From Symbiodinium natans (taxonomy: Eukaryota > Sar > Dinophyceae > Suessiales > Symbiodiniaceae): 64,000 bases of DNA. The notes below the pieces were generated by a model. That model saw only the letters and a program-made list of their open reading frames with translations. It was not told the origin of the DNA and ran no database searches. This document shows, one piece after another, positions 12,297 to 23,599 of this stretch; position 1 is the first letter of the stretch; each line of letters begins with the position of its first letter. The position numbers and the translations under genes are program-made. The stretch is taken from the NCBI GenBank assembly GCA_905221605.1, contig CAJNDS010000216.1:1-64000 (forward strand), given 5' to 3'.

Positions 12297-13210
12297 AATG
12301 TTTTCCAGGAGTCCCGATGGGATTCCCCTATACTGAGGTCTCTCCTGTACTGAGGTCTCTCCAGTCATCTCCAGTCAGTGTACCATTGTACAACAATCTC
12401 TGGCTGACCTCCCTCTCTCCGTGTGTGGGCTTCGTCGCCCAAGGGCAATTTACCCGTTTGGGCATTGCCTGATTCCTGGATGGGGATCACCCAAGTAAAC
12501 AGAGAGGCTTCAGTGCCAGATGAGCCTTGGTAGGCACCCAGTGCTATGAGCGGATTCTCTCTCTCTCTCTCGAGGTACCAGCCACGGCTGAAGCTCAAAG
12601 TCGCCAATAAGGGCGGAACCGGAAATTGTTGAAGGGCGTCGTAAGCCCAGTCGTGAGACATAGACGAGGTGGTCTAACTCTCTATTCGTGGGTCTCGACC
12701 CGAGTCGTATTTCCGGTGGTTGCCCCTCAGTTGCAAATAGACCGTTTTCTTTCTTTAAAAGTAGAGGTGCTCTGGGTCGCTGTGGACAGCGGGGGCCTCC
12801 TGGATGCTCCTGGGTCCTTTGTGGCAGCTGGGGGTCCTCCACGACGACGACGATGATGGGAGGTGCCTTGGGTCAAGGCGGTGGCAGCTGGGATCTCCCG
12901 GACGCTCCTGGGCCTGTCATGGCAGCTGGAGGTCTCTGACGACGATGATGACGACGACACTAAGGATTTCTAAGGTCGGTGCTGGAGGAGGAGGGCCTAT
13001 GGCGGTGACGGGCCTATGGCGGAGGACTCACCGGTGACAAAGGTACAAGACCAGGACTTTCCCTCTTCGGAGGGTGTGCGTGCAGCATATCTCTTGTGGC
13101 CTTGGAATGCACTGTGTCTCCCCTCGTAGGAGGGGTGTGTGTGTGTGTAAACCCTGATTCTAAGCTAAGGGGCTTGGAGCTGAGAGCTTATGCATGAGTC
13201 GAATTTTCCC

Positions 13211-13300
13211 GCAGGGGGATTGGGCCTGATGCTTCTACCCAATCCAACGAAGCTATGAAGCATCAGGGGATGTGGAGTTTGGCCAGCTCCATGTACCTGC
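13211..13300 (+). ncRNA. Candidate pseudoknotted structured RNA, copy 2
   Basis: Identical in sequence to the element at 12,207-12,296, carried by the 3'-truncated tandem copy. Confidence 0.55.
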
Positions 13301-13564
13301 AATGTTTTCCAGGAGTCCCGATGGGATTCCCCTATACTGAGGTCTCTCCTGTACTGAGGTCTCTCCAGTCATCTCCAGTCAGTGTACCATTGTACAACAA
13401 TCTCTGGCTGACCTCCCTCTCTCCGTGTGTGTGTGTGTGTGTGTTTTTTTTTTTTTTGTGTGTGTGTGTGTATCAACTGGTGGCGATAGGGGCAGCTTTG
13501 AAAGGAGCATGCACCTTGTTTTCTGAAGCCCATTCAAGGCCAGACTCTTCGATTAAAAGCCGTT

Positions 13565-13675
13565 AAAAATGCTTTATTGTGTATACAGTATATATAGTGT
13601 GTATGTACCTATATAGAGTATATACAGTATATATAGTACATACAGTACATATAGTACAGTATATATTCTGGGGCG
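13565..13675. repeat. AT-rich palindromic TATACAGTATATA repeat
   Basis: Irregular tandem copies of TATACAGTATATATAGTACA are self-complementary over much of the run. No gene lies here. A telomere-like tract (GGGTTTCGGGTTTGGGGTTTAGGG) follows at 13,797-13,828. Confidence 0.6.
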
Positions 13676-13995
13676 GGTTGCCGCACTCATGCAGTCGAAT
13701 TCTGTTCTGGGGCCTCTGGCCGTTGGGGAAGCCTCGATCAAACTCAGGCTGGACCGAACCATGCCCTTCAAAAGAGCAGGCTTCAATGCTCCAAATAGGG
13801 TTTCGGGTTTCGGGTTTGGGGTTTAGGGCCTCCAAATCGGTTTGCGGCCTCCAAATCGAGAAGCTCCGTTGGCTCGAAACGTAGGACCAAGACTGTTCAG
13901 CTGCATCGTTGAAGCCTGCCTTTTAAATAACGCCCCTTCGGCGCCCTTCCCACAAGCCAAGGAATTAGGCTCCATCTGCTCAGATCTCAAAGAGA

Positions 13996-16363
13996 TCATT
14001 TCTTGGGTTTGGCAGCCATCACGGCATCGAAAGCTTCCTCAGAGGTCCGAATGTTGAAGTTTGGGAGAAGCACGCTGGGTCACTTTCAAGAATTGGCAGG
14101 TAATGTGGATCAACCCTGAGCTGAAACCTTTTGCCTAACCAGGCACAGCGTCTTTGAACCCCTCTGGGGTATAGAGCTGGAGTGCTCTGTGGAACTCCCG
14201 GTACCGGTAGGTTCCAGGAGTCAAGCACTGTACAACCTCGTCCAAGATGAGATGGCCATCTTTGTTTTTATCGATGACCTGGGCAACCAAAAAAGGGTTT
14301 CAGCGAGAAGCTACCAAGGGCAAGCTCTCCGGCAAAATGTCTTCCACTAAAATTCCTATTCTGGACCCTACGAAGGGACATTGAAGGCTTCACGATGTCG
14401 GGCATCGATGTGCGTCTCGTAGTCCGCCATCCTCACAGTCCATCACAGCAGTCCCCACCGAGAGAAGAGAACACTTAAGTGACTTCATCTGGCTCTGAAA
14501 AAAGCAGCTGCCAGTACTGCTGCAGTAGGAGCCAAGGCTCTGCGTGCTCACGATCTGCTGCAAGTTTGGCCTCTCAACCCGCACATCGCAGCACGACTGC
14601 TCTACACCGGGACATGCAAGATGGCCTCGCAAGCTTCTTGAAGCTCTTCTTGTCCCACTTGCCATGTTCCAGCCAGGCAGTCTGTGAGATCTGCAGCGCA
14701 AGAAGGGGGTTCACTCTTGGAAGGCGTGCCATGCCTCACCCTACCACATCCCGTGTTGCAGCTGACCTCGATGATGGTGTCGGCGTGCTTCGCTAAGTTA
14801 TGCGCATAGTTCCTGGGCACACCAGGGCGAAGCGAGTCAGGCCTGTGTGCAGGCCTGCGTGCAGGCTGATTCAAATTCTGGCTGCTAAGCCGCGAAAACA
14901 GGAGAACACCCTCTTCTTCTGTGAGGATGCCATTGGAATCCTTGTCGGCTTGATGAAAAACCTCCCTTAGTCACAGTGACATGGCGGGGCATTGGGACTG
15001 CTGCTGGGTTTCGAATGGCAGGCTCTGAGGGAAGATTGTGCAGTTCTGCTTTAAACCCTGCGTTGTGCAACCAAGACACTTCACGGCTGGTCGTATTCTC
15101 CTCTCCAGCTCTTTCCTAGGAGCTCAAAGCGCACCTAAAACGTTGTTGTTGCCTGTTGTTTTCCCTCACTGGCACCCTTTTCATCTCCAGCCTACTGGCA
15201 AATGCGACGCACGCCTCACTGCTGGCGAAGACCGCAAACAGCATCAAAAAAAAGCCGGGCTTTTCTGAAGGCGAGATTCGCCAGCCACTGATTTACAGAC
15301 TCGGCGTTCTTGATTGCAGCATCACCTTTCACAATTGTCCCATTTGGCCTGATCTTCTCGGAATACTCTCGCAACACTTTCCCCAACTCATCGAAATACC
15401 TGCCAAGGCAAGCATGGGTTATTATGTGCGCAAAGAGTCAACGCAGTGTGTTGTGTTCATGTCAGCCTGGAGAAGCACGGCGTGTCGCAAAGCCAGCAAC
15501 AAAGCTCCTCGAACTCAATGAGGCCATCCTGATGCGAAGTCGAACAGTGCATCTTTTTGCAACCCAGGACTGCCACTCTAAACTCGCGTCTGGGGCCTGG
15601 TCTTTGTCCACAGCCTCGAAAAGCATTTCCACCTGCCGCGGTGTCATCCTGAAAAGAGGGTGCTGTGAAGCACTGGCGCTGGGGCTTGCACGTGCTTGAG
15701 GCGAGAGCTTCATGTTGAGCTTTGCCAGGACAGCTGAGAACCTGTGCCGGAAAAGGTGCACTCAGAAGATCGTCCTCAACATGGTGCAGCCCACGAGGCT
15801 CTTTCTTGCTGATGGTGCCGTTGCCATCCTCAAGAACACGATGCAAATGCCATTCCAGCTTGTGGACTGCTTCTTGGAATGTAGAAAGAACTCCAAAAAC
15901 CGGCAGAAAGAAAGAGCAGGTTACCCTAAACCCTAAACCCTAAACCCTAAACCCTAAACCCTAAACCCTAAACCCTGAATCAGGCCAGGCTCCGAATCGA
16001 AGGATTTGAAGGCAGAGATCATGGCCTGCTCTGATTGGGCCTTCGTGACCGCTCCTCGTTCAGCAGGCTCATTTTTCGCTTCATCGGCCCCTCCCTCTGC
16101 TATACTAGAACATACGATAATATACTATGGTTATACCATAACATGCTAGAATATACTATCATATACTAGAATATACTATAATATACTAGAATATACTATA
16201 ATATTCTATAATATTCTATAATATTCTATAATATACTACACTTTATACAGTATTCACTTCTGGTGTGGGCCCGTCGTGCCCGGCCTTGCAATGCAGAGGA
16301 GGCGAGCTTCTTCGTGGCCGCTGTGGCCACATCGTCCTGTCCCGCTGAGGTGCCATTTCCCAT
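13996..16363 (-). CDS. EF-hand calcium-binding protein, multi-exon, possibly N-myristoylated
   Basis: The probable start ATG at 16,363-16,361 gives MGNGTSAGQDDV; glycine at 2 and serine at 6 suit N-myristoylation. EF-hand-like loops follow. VLEDGNGTISKKE (about 15,845-15,800) lacks the first Asp. DKDQDGLIEFEE is rebuilt across a 68-nt GC-AG intron (15,596-15,529). DKDSNGILTEEE lies near 14,950-14,910. DKNKDGHLILDE lies in the exon 14,278-14,140. The last three loops are canonical 12-residue calcium sites. A further exon at about 15,405-15,240 reads YFDELGKVLREYSEK. The terminal exon is uncertain: several phase-compatible acceptors lie between 14,120 and 14,050, and stops lie between about 14,040 and 13,996. 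A calcium sensor is likely; the exact family is not resolved. Confidence 0.75.
15925..15976. repeat. Interstitial CCCTAAA telomere-type array
   Basis: About seven uninterrupted CCCTAAA heptamers, the cleanest such array in the window. It lies just 5' of (upstream on the minus strand from) the first clear EF-hand exon and so is probably intronic. Confidence 0.9.
16100..16255. repeat. AT-rich ATACTAGAATATACTATA repeat
   Basis: Tandem, partly palindromic units of 8-22 bp (ATATACTAGA and ATATTCTATA) lie between the first EF-hand exon and the later ones, so they are probably intronic. Confidence 0.7.
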
Positions 16364-16799
16364 GGCGGCGGGTGGCGGGGTACTGCCCGAAGAAGTGCCG
16401 ACAGAGGTAGCAACACGCAACACCCGGATAAATGAAAGATTATCTACAAAACCTTGGCTAGGCTGAATATGGTAGAGGGAGAATGAGGGGCTCTTTACAT
16501 AAGGCTCGAGTTTCTTCAAAGATCTGCGCTTACATAACTGCATGATTGCACGCGCTGAACAAAACACAGCAGGGTCTGACAGTTCGCGTCTGTTGGTGCA
16601 GGTGCGATCGGGGGGATGACTTGGCGTGACTCTCAAAACCCTTCGACTTGCAGCAAATGGAGTTGCTTGAGTTGCTTGAATTGGGCACCCGCCGTGCTCT
16701 CGACTCTCGACAGACCACGTGGAGCGCAAAGCACGGTTACCCGATGAGAGGCAAGGCTGCGCTTATGCCGGGGGTGGGTGGGGGGGGGGGAGGGCGGAA

Positions 16800-17330
16800 G
16801 AAACTGTAGTCTACAGTCTGCGGCTTTACCCAGACTGTTGCATATCTCCAAGTAGTCTAACGCCTTTGGTAACCTTGCGTCTCGCGCAGCAGCCGCTTTC
16901 GGTGCGGACAAGTCCTCAAAAACAGCAACCTGGAAGTAGTCTTTGGCTGTTTGCACAGCAAATTGGAATCGTCTGTCTTGTGCGTTTGCAACTGCGGGGT
17001 AGCGATTGCAACGGAACCGTGTCGGGTACAGAAGCAACCTGACCATAGCGGAAACCAAGAACAGCCTTGAAGTCGAACGAGGTTGAAACAGAAACCACCG
17101 GGAAAAGCTCAAACAGAAACCGGAACCTTTAAATCGGGGCGGAATGTGTTGCATACTTGGACACCTTGGACACGTCCCTGCTTGAGAACTCAGGCAGCAT
17201 GCCCACCCTGCCGACAACTCAGGCAGGAGCTGGTTGAAGCAGACATAGCACCACTTTTCACGTGCTGGCACCTCCTCCTTTTGAAGTGGCAACCTCAAGC
17301 TGGTCAGGTGATCAATCCAAACCTTGAATC
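16800..17330 (-). CDS. Unknown minus-strand exons
   Basis: Two stretches look coding on the minus strand. About 17,320-17,200 reads FKVWIDHLTSLRLPLQ, then KWCYVCFNQLLPEL. About 17,000-16,835 reads ANAQDRRFQFAVQTAKDYFQ, then VFEDLSAPKAAAARDARLPK. They lie between the NADAR gene (ends 17,907) and the EF-hand gene (starts 16,363). They could be a separate gene or 5' parts of the latter. No domain recognised. Confidence 0.4.
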
Positions 17331-17906
17331 TCGACCGCCGCCCACTGCCCACTCAGAGAAATACTCCTCCAGGGCGAATTGCGGAGGGCGGGGCGCGGGG
17401 GGGACGTACCAGACTTGGCGGAAAGCGGGCCATGCCTCCAAATGAAAGCGCCGTCACGTACCAACAAGATTCCAGACCAGATCGTGTAGCTGGAGCCCGG
17501 CATTGTGCACATACCATTTCACTTAGTACTACGACATCTCTACCACACCCGCAAACACATGCATCAGCGATCTGAAGGAGGATTGGCAGGTTGAACGTTT
17601 GCACCGCTCAGAAACCAGCGCTCATGAGCTTGAGACTACAACCAGACAAACCTCAGTCGTCGCCCTGGCGATCCCATTCGGTGCGCAGGCGGAGCTCTCC
17701 ATGGCTCCATGCTGACATATCCTCCGATGCTTCGTGTCTTTGCCAGACTCTCGCCGGCTCTGTCAGTTTCCTTCGTAGTGTACCTCGTCACAGTCCGGCC
17801 GATGGCACAGTTGCACAGACACTGACGCCGCAGCATCCTCGAACAAGTTCTCGAAGGGCTTTTCAGAGCCATTGTCCTGGGTCCTGGCGTCCTGGATGGT
17901 GCGAGT

Positions 17907-20900
17907 CTAGCTTTGGAGAAGCGCTCGTTTTTCTTCAAGAATCTTGCCGACCAAGTTCTCACCAACGAAGTCGCCGTTTTCTTGCACAGCTCCCCAGAAA
18001 CGCCCTTCTCCGAAGAAGATGCGAGCTTGGCCCGTCCTCAACAGCACAGCTGCAAGGGACGGGTGTTGGTCTATTGCGAGGAAGATGCTATGGCGCATCG
18101 CTTTGACTGCCCAGCCAAGATACCTCGGTTTCGCTGGTAAAGGATGCACGGCATCCTGCAACGACGTCCCTGTCTCTGACATCAAGACACACCCCGAATG
18201 AATCTTGCCGAGCTACCAATCCTCTCTGACAGCTGTTCGCAGTGGATCCTCCGAAAGAGAAGACCGCAGAATCGCCGGAGAGGGCTTAAGACAGTGCACA
18301 GCCTTGCGGCAGCGTGGGTCGAGGAAGTGCTGGGCCATGAAGAGGTGGTAGGGCGAAGCCCACACAAGTCGATCCTCTCCCTCCGGGTAGGCGACGGGCA
18401 CGGCATGAAAGGGTGACAGGGCTTCGAAGTGCTGGCCGGCCTCAACCAACACGTAATCTCGCGGCTCTGCTAGAGGCCCTCGTTCCATACCAAGCTGCTG
18501 CTGACACAGTGGGCATATGGCCCAAATGCTAAACTCGATCTCCGAACTTACCGATGGAAAGCCCTGGAAGTCACTGCGCCCGCAAGTTGAGCACTGGCTG
18601 CCCGGAGCAAAAACCGAGGTCAACTGTACAGCCTCCAACTTTTTGTCTGTCTCCTCGACCACCTTCCTGATGGACACTGCAGCCAGCGTGGCCAACAGAT
18701 TTGAAGGATCAGCATCGTGCGCTGGAGCGTCGCTCCCACCAAGACGGCTGTCTCTGTCGTCGCGACTCAGATCGCTCTTGAGCTCGCGCCTCCTCTGCAC
18801 CAACGGTGACACGCCGATGGACAAAGCTGGTGCTCTTGTCGGACGCTCCTGTCTGCGCCGTTTCTGCAGCCACGCCTCCACACGCTTGCAAGCCTTATCC
18901 ATTGACCTGCCGACCTCCAGTATCTCTTTTTTTGGGGAGGCCTCCACCTCCACAGCCTCGTGTGCTGAGGGTGATTCCCCATCTATAGGTGTGGCTGGGG
19001 GAGAGCTGGTGTCCACAACCATGTGCAGCAACGTCTCACCCAGCGCAATGGATGCCCTCTGTGCAACGCGATCGCCCATGGCGGCAGCCTCCTCCAAACC
19101 CAAGCTGGCCCGATGAAGCAAACGCCCAATCTCTGCATTGGCTTCCCCAACCACTGCAAAGCCCGCGGCTACTAACGAGCGACGAACATTCTCCAGTGCA
19201 TCCGGGGCCTGCGTGCCAACAACGCCCATGGCACTTGTGGCACGCTCTGCCGCAAGTCTGCGTCCCTGCTGGCCTCGGTAGCAGGCTTGAATCCTGATGG
19301 CTGCCTTTTCTTCAACAGCTGCGCTTGGCGGTGCAGCGTCTGCAAACATGCCAAAGAAGGTGCCGTCATTCACTGCCTTGCCACTTGTTGCTGGCAGCCT
19401 GTTGTGAAGATTGTGCACCTTCACCCGTAGCATGCCGATTGCACCGATGTCCATCTTTCTGTTTGCGAGTGCTTTCATGGTTTTCTGCTTTTCAGCAACC
19501 TCTCGGCGTGCCACGCGGCCTCGCTGTCTTGCCTGGATCCTGCACGCGGCTCTATAGCGGTCCTCTTCCGAAAAATCTCTGGCCGACTTGCCTGTCATCT
19601 CCGTCGCTGGCCCCGAGTCTGGATCTTCCGAGAAGAATGCGACAGGACTCGGGGAGCGCGGGGAGCGCGGGGAGTGTGAGGGGCTGCTTGGTGAGTCCTC
19701 GTGCAGCTTGTGGATGCGGACGGCCCTCACCCGAAGGCTGGCGACTGCAGCGATCTGCAGCTCCGGCTTCTCGGCCTTCTCGGCCTTCTCATGCTCTCCC
19801 TGCTGTGGCTGCTGCCTCTGCTGCTTCAGGATCTCCCAGGCGTTCTGCGCTCGCATGCCAACCAGCCCCTGGAGCTTGGCGACAGCTACCCGGTGCCTCA
19901 AAGCAAGGAGCTCGTGTCTTGCCAGCCAGCCACGGCAGGAACCTCGGATCTGATGTGCAGCTGAAGTCACTGCCTCACTCCTCTCCTCACTTCTCTCCTC
20001 CCCCGCCGGCGTGCTGGCCAGGAAAAGCTGAACCTGTTCGCTTCGTAGTGACGTGGCCTGGCTGTGGAGCTTCTGAGCCTTTACACGCAAGCGAGCAGCC
20101 TCAGCGATTCCCACGTCCATTGCATGCCCTGCTCGTGGCTCTGCTCGTTCTGCTCGTGCATTCTTGGCCCGCCTCTCTTTTCTTGCCCTGTAGGCCCTGT
20201 ATGCTGCTTGGAGACGAGCCACTGCCCTCACCATCCCGGAAATATCTGGCTCATTCTGGTGGCTCGGGTCAGCGTCACGGGCGAAGGGATCAGCGAAGGC
20301 AGCGGTCGCAGTGCCGGATTGAGCTGGGGCTGAGGCATCAGACCCCACCGTCGGAGATGGGGCACCCTGAGCAGCTCTTGCGAAGTCACGCTCGCGCACG
20401 CGCTTGGTTGGTGATGCCTTTTGATGAAGTCGATTGGCATGGAGACGAGCCACACTTATGGAATCCAGCGTGAGGGCCGGAGTAGCACGCTCTCCACGCG
20501 CTCGCCGCTCCAGGTTTGCTCTGGGCTTCCGCTGCGACATCTGTCGTCGAACCTGCCAGCCGCGATACATGGCCTGGATCACTTGAGCAGCACGTGCTTT
20601 GCTGGCATGCGTGGCCACATGCGCATCTGATCTGGCCAAATGGACTGCCGTGCCTACCGCCTGGTCCTGCAATGGAACGGGCAAGCTTTCCGTGCCGAGA
20701 TGTGGCAACTCCTGAAGAGCCAACTTGCTGGGTGTTGACGAAGCTGCTGGCTGTTCTGCTTGCCTCTCCTCGTTGCTTGGAACTTCTCCGACCAATGTGC
20801 TGGCCATCAAATCAAACTTTTCGCCCTGCACGGGCGCCTGCTCTTCAGGAGAACCGGCTGATTGACTGGGCTGTCTGACAGTGGCACCGCCTGCCAACTT

Positions 20901-23579
20901 GCTTGGGCTAGGTGTTGACGAAGCTGCTGGCTGTTCTTCGACCAGTGTGCTGGCCGTCAAATCAGCCTTTTCGTCATGCACGGGCGGCTGCTCTTCAGGA
21001 GAACCGGCTGATTGACTGGGCAGACTCGAACTAGCACCGCCTTCTGTTCCGGGATGCAACAATGCCTGAAAGGCCAACTTGCTTGGGCTAGACGAAGCTG
21101 CTGGCTGTTCCACTTCGTTTCCATTGCTGTTCGGAACTTCTCCGACCAATGTGCTGGCCATCAAATCTACCTTGTCGCCATGCACGGGTGGCTGCTCTTC
21201 AGGAGAACCGGCTGATTGACTTGGCTGTGTGTCGCTGGCACCGCCTTCCGTTGCGGAATGCGACAAAGCCTGAAAGGCCAACTTGCTTGGGCTAGGTGTT
21301 GACAATGCTGCTTGCAAATCTGCTTCCTTCTCCGCATTGCTTGGAACCTTTCCGACGACGATACTACCGCCCGTGAAGCCACCTCGCTCGACAGGCTGCT
21401 GCTCTTCTGCAAAACTTTGTGGCGTTGTGCCGTCCTCAGCCAACACTGGCGCTGCCTGTTTCTCCGTTCCCTCTGGAGGGGAAACCTGTCCGAAGAATCT
21501 GCTGGCTGATGCATCGCCCTGTTTTCCATGGCCATGTGCCCGTTCTTTGGGTGGTGTCTTGCTTTTGGATGGCTTGGGCAGCTTAAGACCGCCGCCTTCG
21601 CTTGGACCACGTTGCTCCGGCTCAGATCGCGGAGTTTCTGCACGAGGCTCTGAGGCGTCCAGGAAGGCTTGCTTGTCAGAGCGCGGCGAAGGCGGTGTCG
21701 AGCCTGCTGCAGCTGATGCTGCTGTTGCTTGCTTCTCTGGCAACGTTCCCGCTGCAGCCGGAACCTCTCCAAAGAATCTGTTGGCTGACGCATCGCTCTG
21801 CTTTCCATGGGCACCCCGCTCTTTGGGTGGCGTCTGGCTTTTGGATGGCTTGGGCAGCTTAAGACCGCCGCCTTCGCTTGGACCACGTTGCTCCGGCTCA
21901 GATCGCGGAGTTTCTGCACGAGGCTCTGAGGCGTCCAGGAAGGCTTGCTTGTCAGAGCGCGGCGAAGGCGGTATCGAGCCTGCTGCAGCTGATGCTGCTG
22001 TTGCTTGCTTCTCTGGCAACGTTCCCGCTGCAGCCGGAACCTCTCCAAAGAATCTGTTGGCTGACGCATCGCTCTGCTTTCCATGGGCACCCCGCTCTTT
22101 GGGTGGCGTCTGGCTTTTGGATGGCTTGGGCAGCTTAAGACCGCCGCCTTCGCTTGGACCACGTTGCTCCGGCTCAGATCGCGGAGTCTCTGCACGAGGC
22201 TCCAAGACGTCCAGGAAGGCTTGCTTGTCAGAGCGCGGCGAAGGCGGTGTCGAGCCTGCTGCAGCTGATGCTGCTGTTGCTTGCTTCTCTGGCAACGTTC
22301 CCGCTGCAGCCGGAACCTCTCCAAAGAATCTGCTGGCTGACGGATCGCTCTGCTTTCCATGGGCACCCCGCTCTTTGGGTGGCGTCTTGCTTTTGGATGG
22401 CTTGGGCAGCTTAAGACCGCCGCCTTCGCTTGGACCACGTTGCTCCGGCTCAGATCGCGGAGTCTCTGCACGAGGCTCTGAGACGTCCAGGAAGGCTTGC
22501 TTGTCAGAGCGCGGCGAAGGCGGTGTCGTGCCTGCTGCAGCTGATGCTGCTGTTGCTTGCTTCTCTGGCAACGTTCCCGCTGCAGCCGGAACTCCAAAGA
22601 ATCTGCTGGCTGACGGATCGCTCTGCTTTCCATGGGCACCCCGCTCTTTGGGTGGTGTCTTGCTTTTGGATGGCTTGGGCAGCTTAAGACCGCCGCCTTC
22701 GCTTGGACCACGTTGCTCCGGCTCAGATCGCGGAGTTTCTGCACGAGGCTCTGAGGCGTCCAGGAAGGCTTGCTTGTCAGAGCCCGGCGAAGGCGGTGTC
22801 GAGACTGCTGCAACTGATGCTGCTGTTGCTTGCTTCTCTGGCAACGTTCCCGTTGCAGCCGGAACCTCTCCAAAGAATCTGTTGGCTGACGCATCGCTCT
22901 GCTTTCCATGGGCACCCCGCTCTTTGGGTGGCGTCTGGCTTTTGGATGGCTTGGGCAGCTTAAGACCGCCGCCTTCGCTTGGACCACGTTGCTCCGGCTC
23001 AGATCGCGGAGTCTCTGCACGAGGCTCTAAGACGTCCAGGAAGGCTTGCTTGTCAGAGCGCGGCGAAGGTAGTGTCGAGCCTGCTGCAGCTGATGCTGCT
23101 GTTGCTTGCTTCTCTGGCAACGTTCCTGCTGCAGCCGGAACCTCTCCAAAGAATCTGCTGGCTGACGGATCGCTCTGCTTTCCATGGGCACCCCGCTCTT
23201 TGGGTGGCGTCTTGCTTTTGGATGGCTTGGGCAGCTTAAGACCGCCGCCTTCGCTTGGACCACGTTGCTCCGGCTCAGATCGCGGAGTCTCTGCACGAGG
23301 CTCTGAGACGTCCAGGAAGGCTTGCTTGTCAGAGCGCGGCGAAGGCGGTGTCGTGCCTGCTGCAGCTGATGCTGCTGTTGCTTGCTTCGCTGTCACCGTT
23401 CCCGCTGCAGCCGGAACTCCAAAGAATCTGCTGGCTGACGCATCGCTCTGATTTCCATGGGCACCCCGCTCTTTGGGTGGCGTCTTGCTTTTGGATGGCT
23501 TGGGCAGAGTGAGCCCCCGATCGGAGCCCTTGCTTCTCTCTTCTCTCGGGGAAGGACTTCTGGAGCTATTGCTTGGCAC
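17907..23579 (-). CDS. Large repeat-rich IQ-motif protein with zinc ribbon and C-terminal NADAR domain
   Basis: Exon 23,579-18,217 is one 1,788-codon open frame. It is entered at an AAAG|GTG acceptor, so the true start is in an upstream exon. Residues about 1-700 are eight 91-92-residue repeats rich in SP/TP sites. About 750-960 holds three SAGSPEEQ repeats. Five IQ-like calmodulin-binding motifs follow near 996 (VIQAMYRGWQVRR), 1,116, 1,210, 1,345 and 1,425 (AIRIQACYRGQQGRR). A zinc ribbon (CSTCG, then CPLC) sits near 1,660. From about 1,740 a NADAR domain begins (YHLFMAQHFLDPRC). It continues after a 93-nt GT-AG intron (18,216-18,124) with ...VREDW|YLGWAVKAMRHSI, LLRTGQ, FWGAVQ and NGDFVGENLVGKILEEKR, ending at TAG 17,907. 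NADAR enzymes cleave N-glycosidic bonds of ADP-ribose-type or riboflavin-pathway substrates. The role here is unknown; calmodulin control is inferred. Confidence 0.8.
20690..21330 (-). repeat. Three imperfect in-frame coding repeats (SAGSPEEQ family)
   Basis: Inside the IQ/NADAR gene, three units share SAGSPEEQxPV, a variable EKxDLxASTLV segment and a PSKLA segment. They diverge more than the 276-bp repeats and differ in length, so they look older. Confidence 0.7.
21490..23560 (-). repeat. Eight tandem 276/273-bp coding repeats
   Basis: The anchor CTTTGGGTGG recurs at 21,545, 21,821, 22,097, 22,373, 22,646, 22,922, 23,198 and 23,471. The period is 276 bp (92 codons), with two 273-bp steps that keep the frame. 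Units are highly similar, which suggests recent amplification or gene conversion. The protein unit carries KTPPKERGAHGKQSD, SRFFG, SPRSDKQAFLD and RAETPRSEPEQRGPSEGGG. The outermost unit, next to the upstream acceptor, is the most divergent. Confidence 0.92.
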
Positions 23580-23599
23580 CTTTCAGCACATTGCCATGA

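Larger units (their letters stand above)
11993..13431 (+). mobile_element. Non-autonomous Penelope-like element array in (GT)n
   Basis: Three tandem pieces lie head to tail. 11,993-12,143 is the 3' tail of a truncated copy. 12,144-13,147 is a complete unit of about 1,004 bp. 13,148-13,431 is a 3'-truncated copy. The shared 430 bp is almost identical between copies, apart from GT-run length. Each unit starts (GT)n-TAAACCCTG and ends GGAGGGGTGTGTG. The coding element at 48.7-57.6 kb starts (GT)n-CCAACCCTG and ends GAAGGGTGTGTG. Both arrays sit in GT microsatellites and share a structured 5' region. No long ORF exists. The pseudo-LTR-like tandem layout and microsatellite insertion are typical of Penelope-like elements; calling it non-autonomous is inference. 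Confidence 0.65.

Noticed and set aside
21283-23451. 722-codon plus-strand and 617-codon minus-strand frames over the repeats
   Set aside because: They are shadows of the 1,788-codon minus-strand ORF. The repeat unit is a multiple of three, so no stop accumulates. Only the 1,788-codon frame continues into IQ motifs and NADAR.
18213-23579. Calling GTG at 23,579 the start codon
   Set aside because: This is a eukaryotic gene with an AAAG|GTG splice acceptor at that point. The real start is probably in an upstream exon that was not found.
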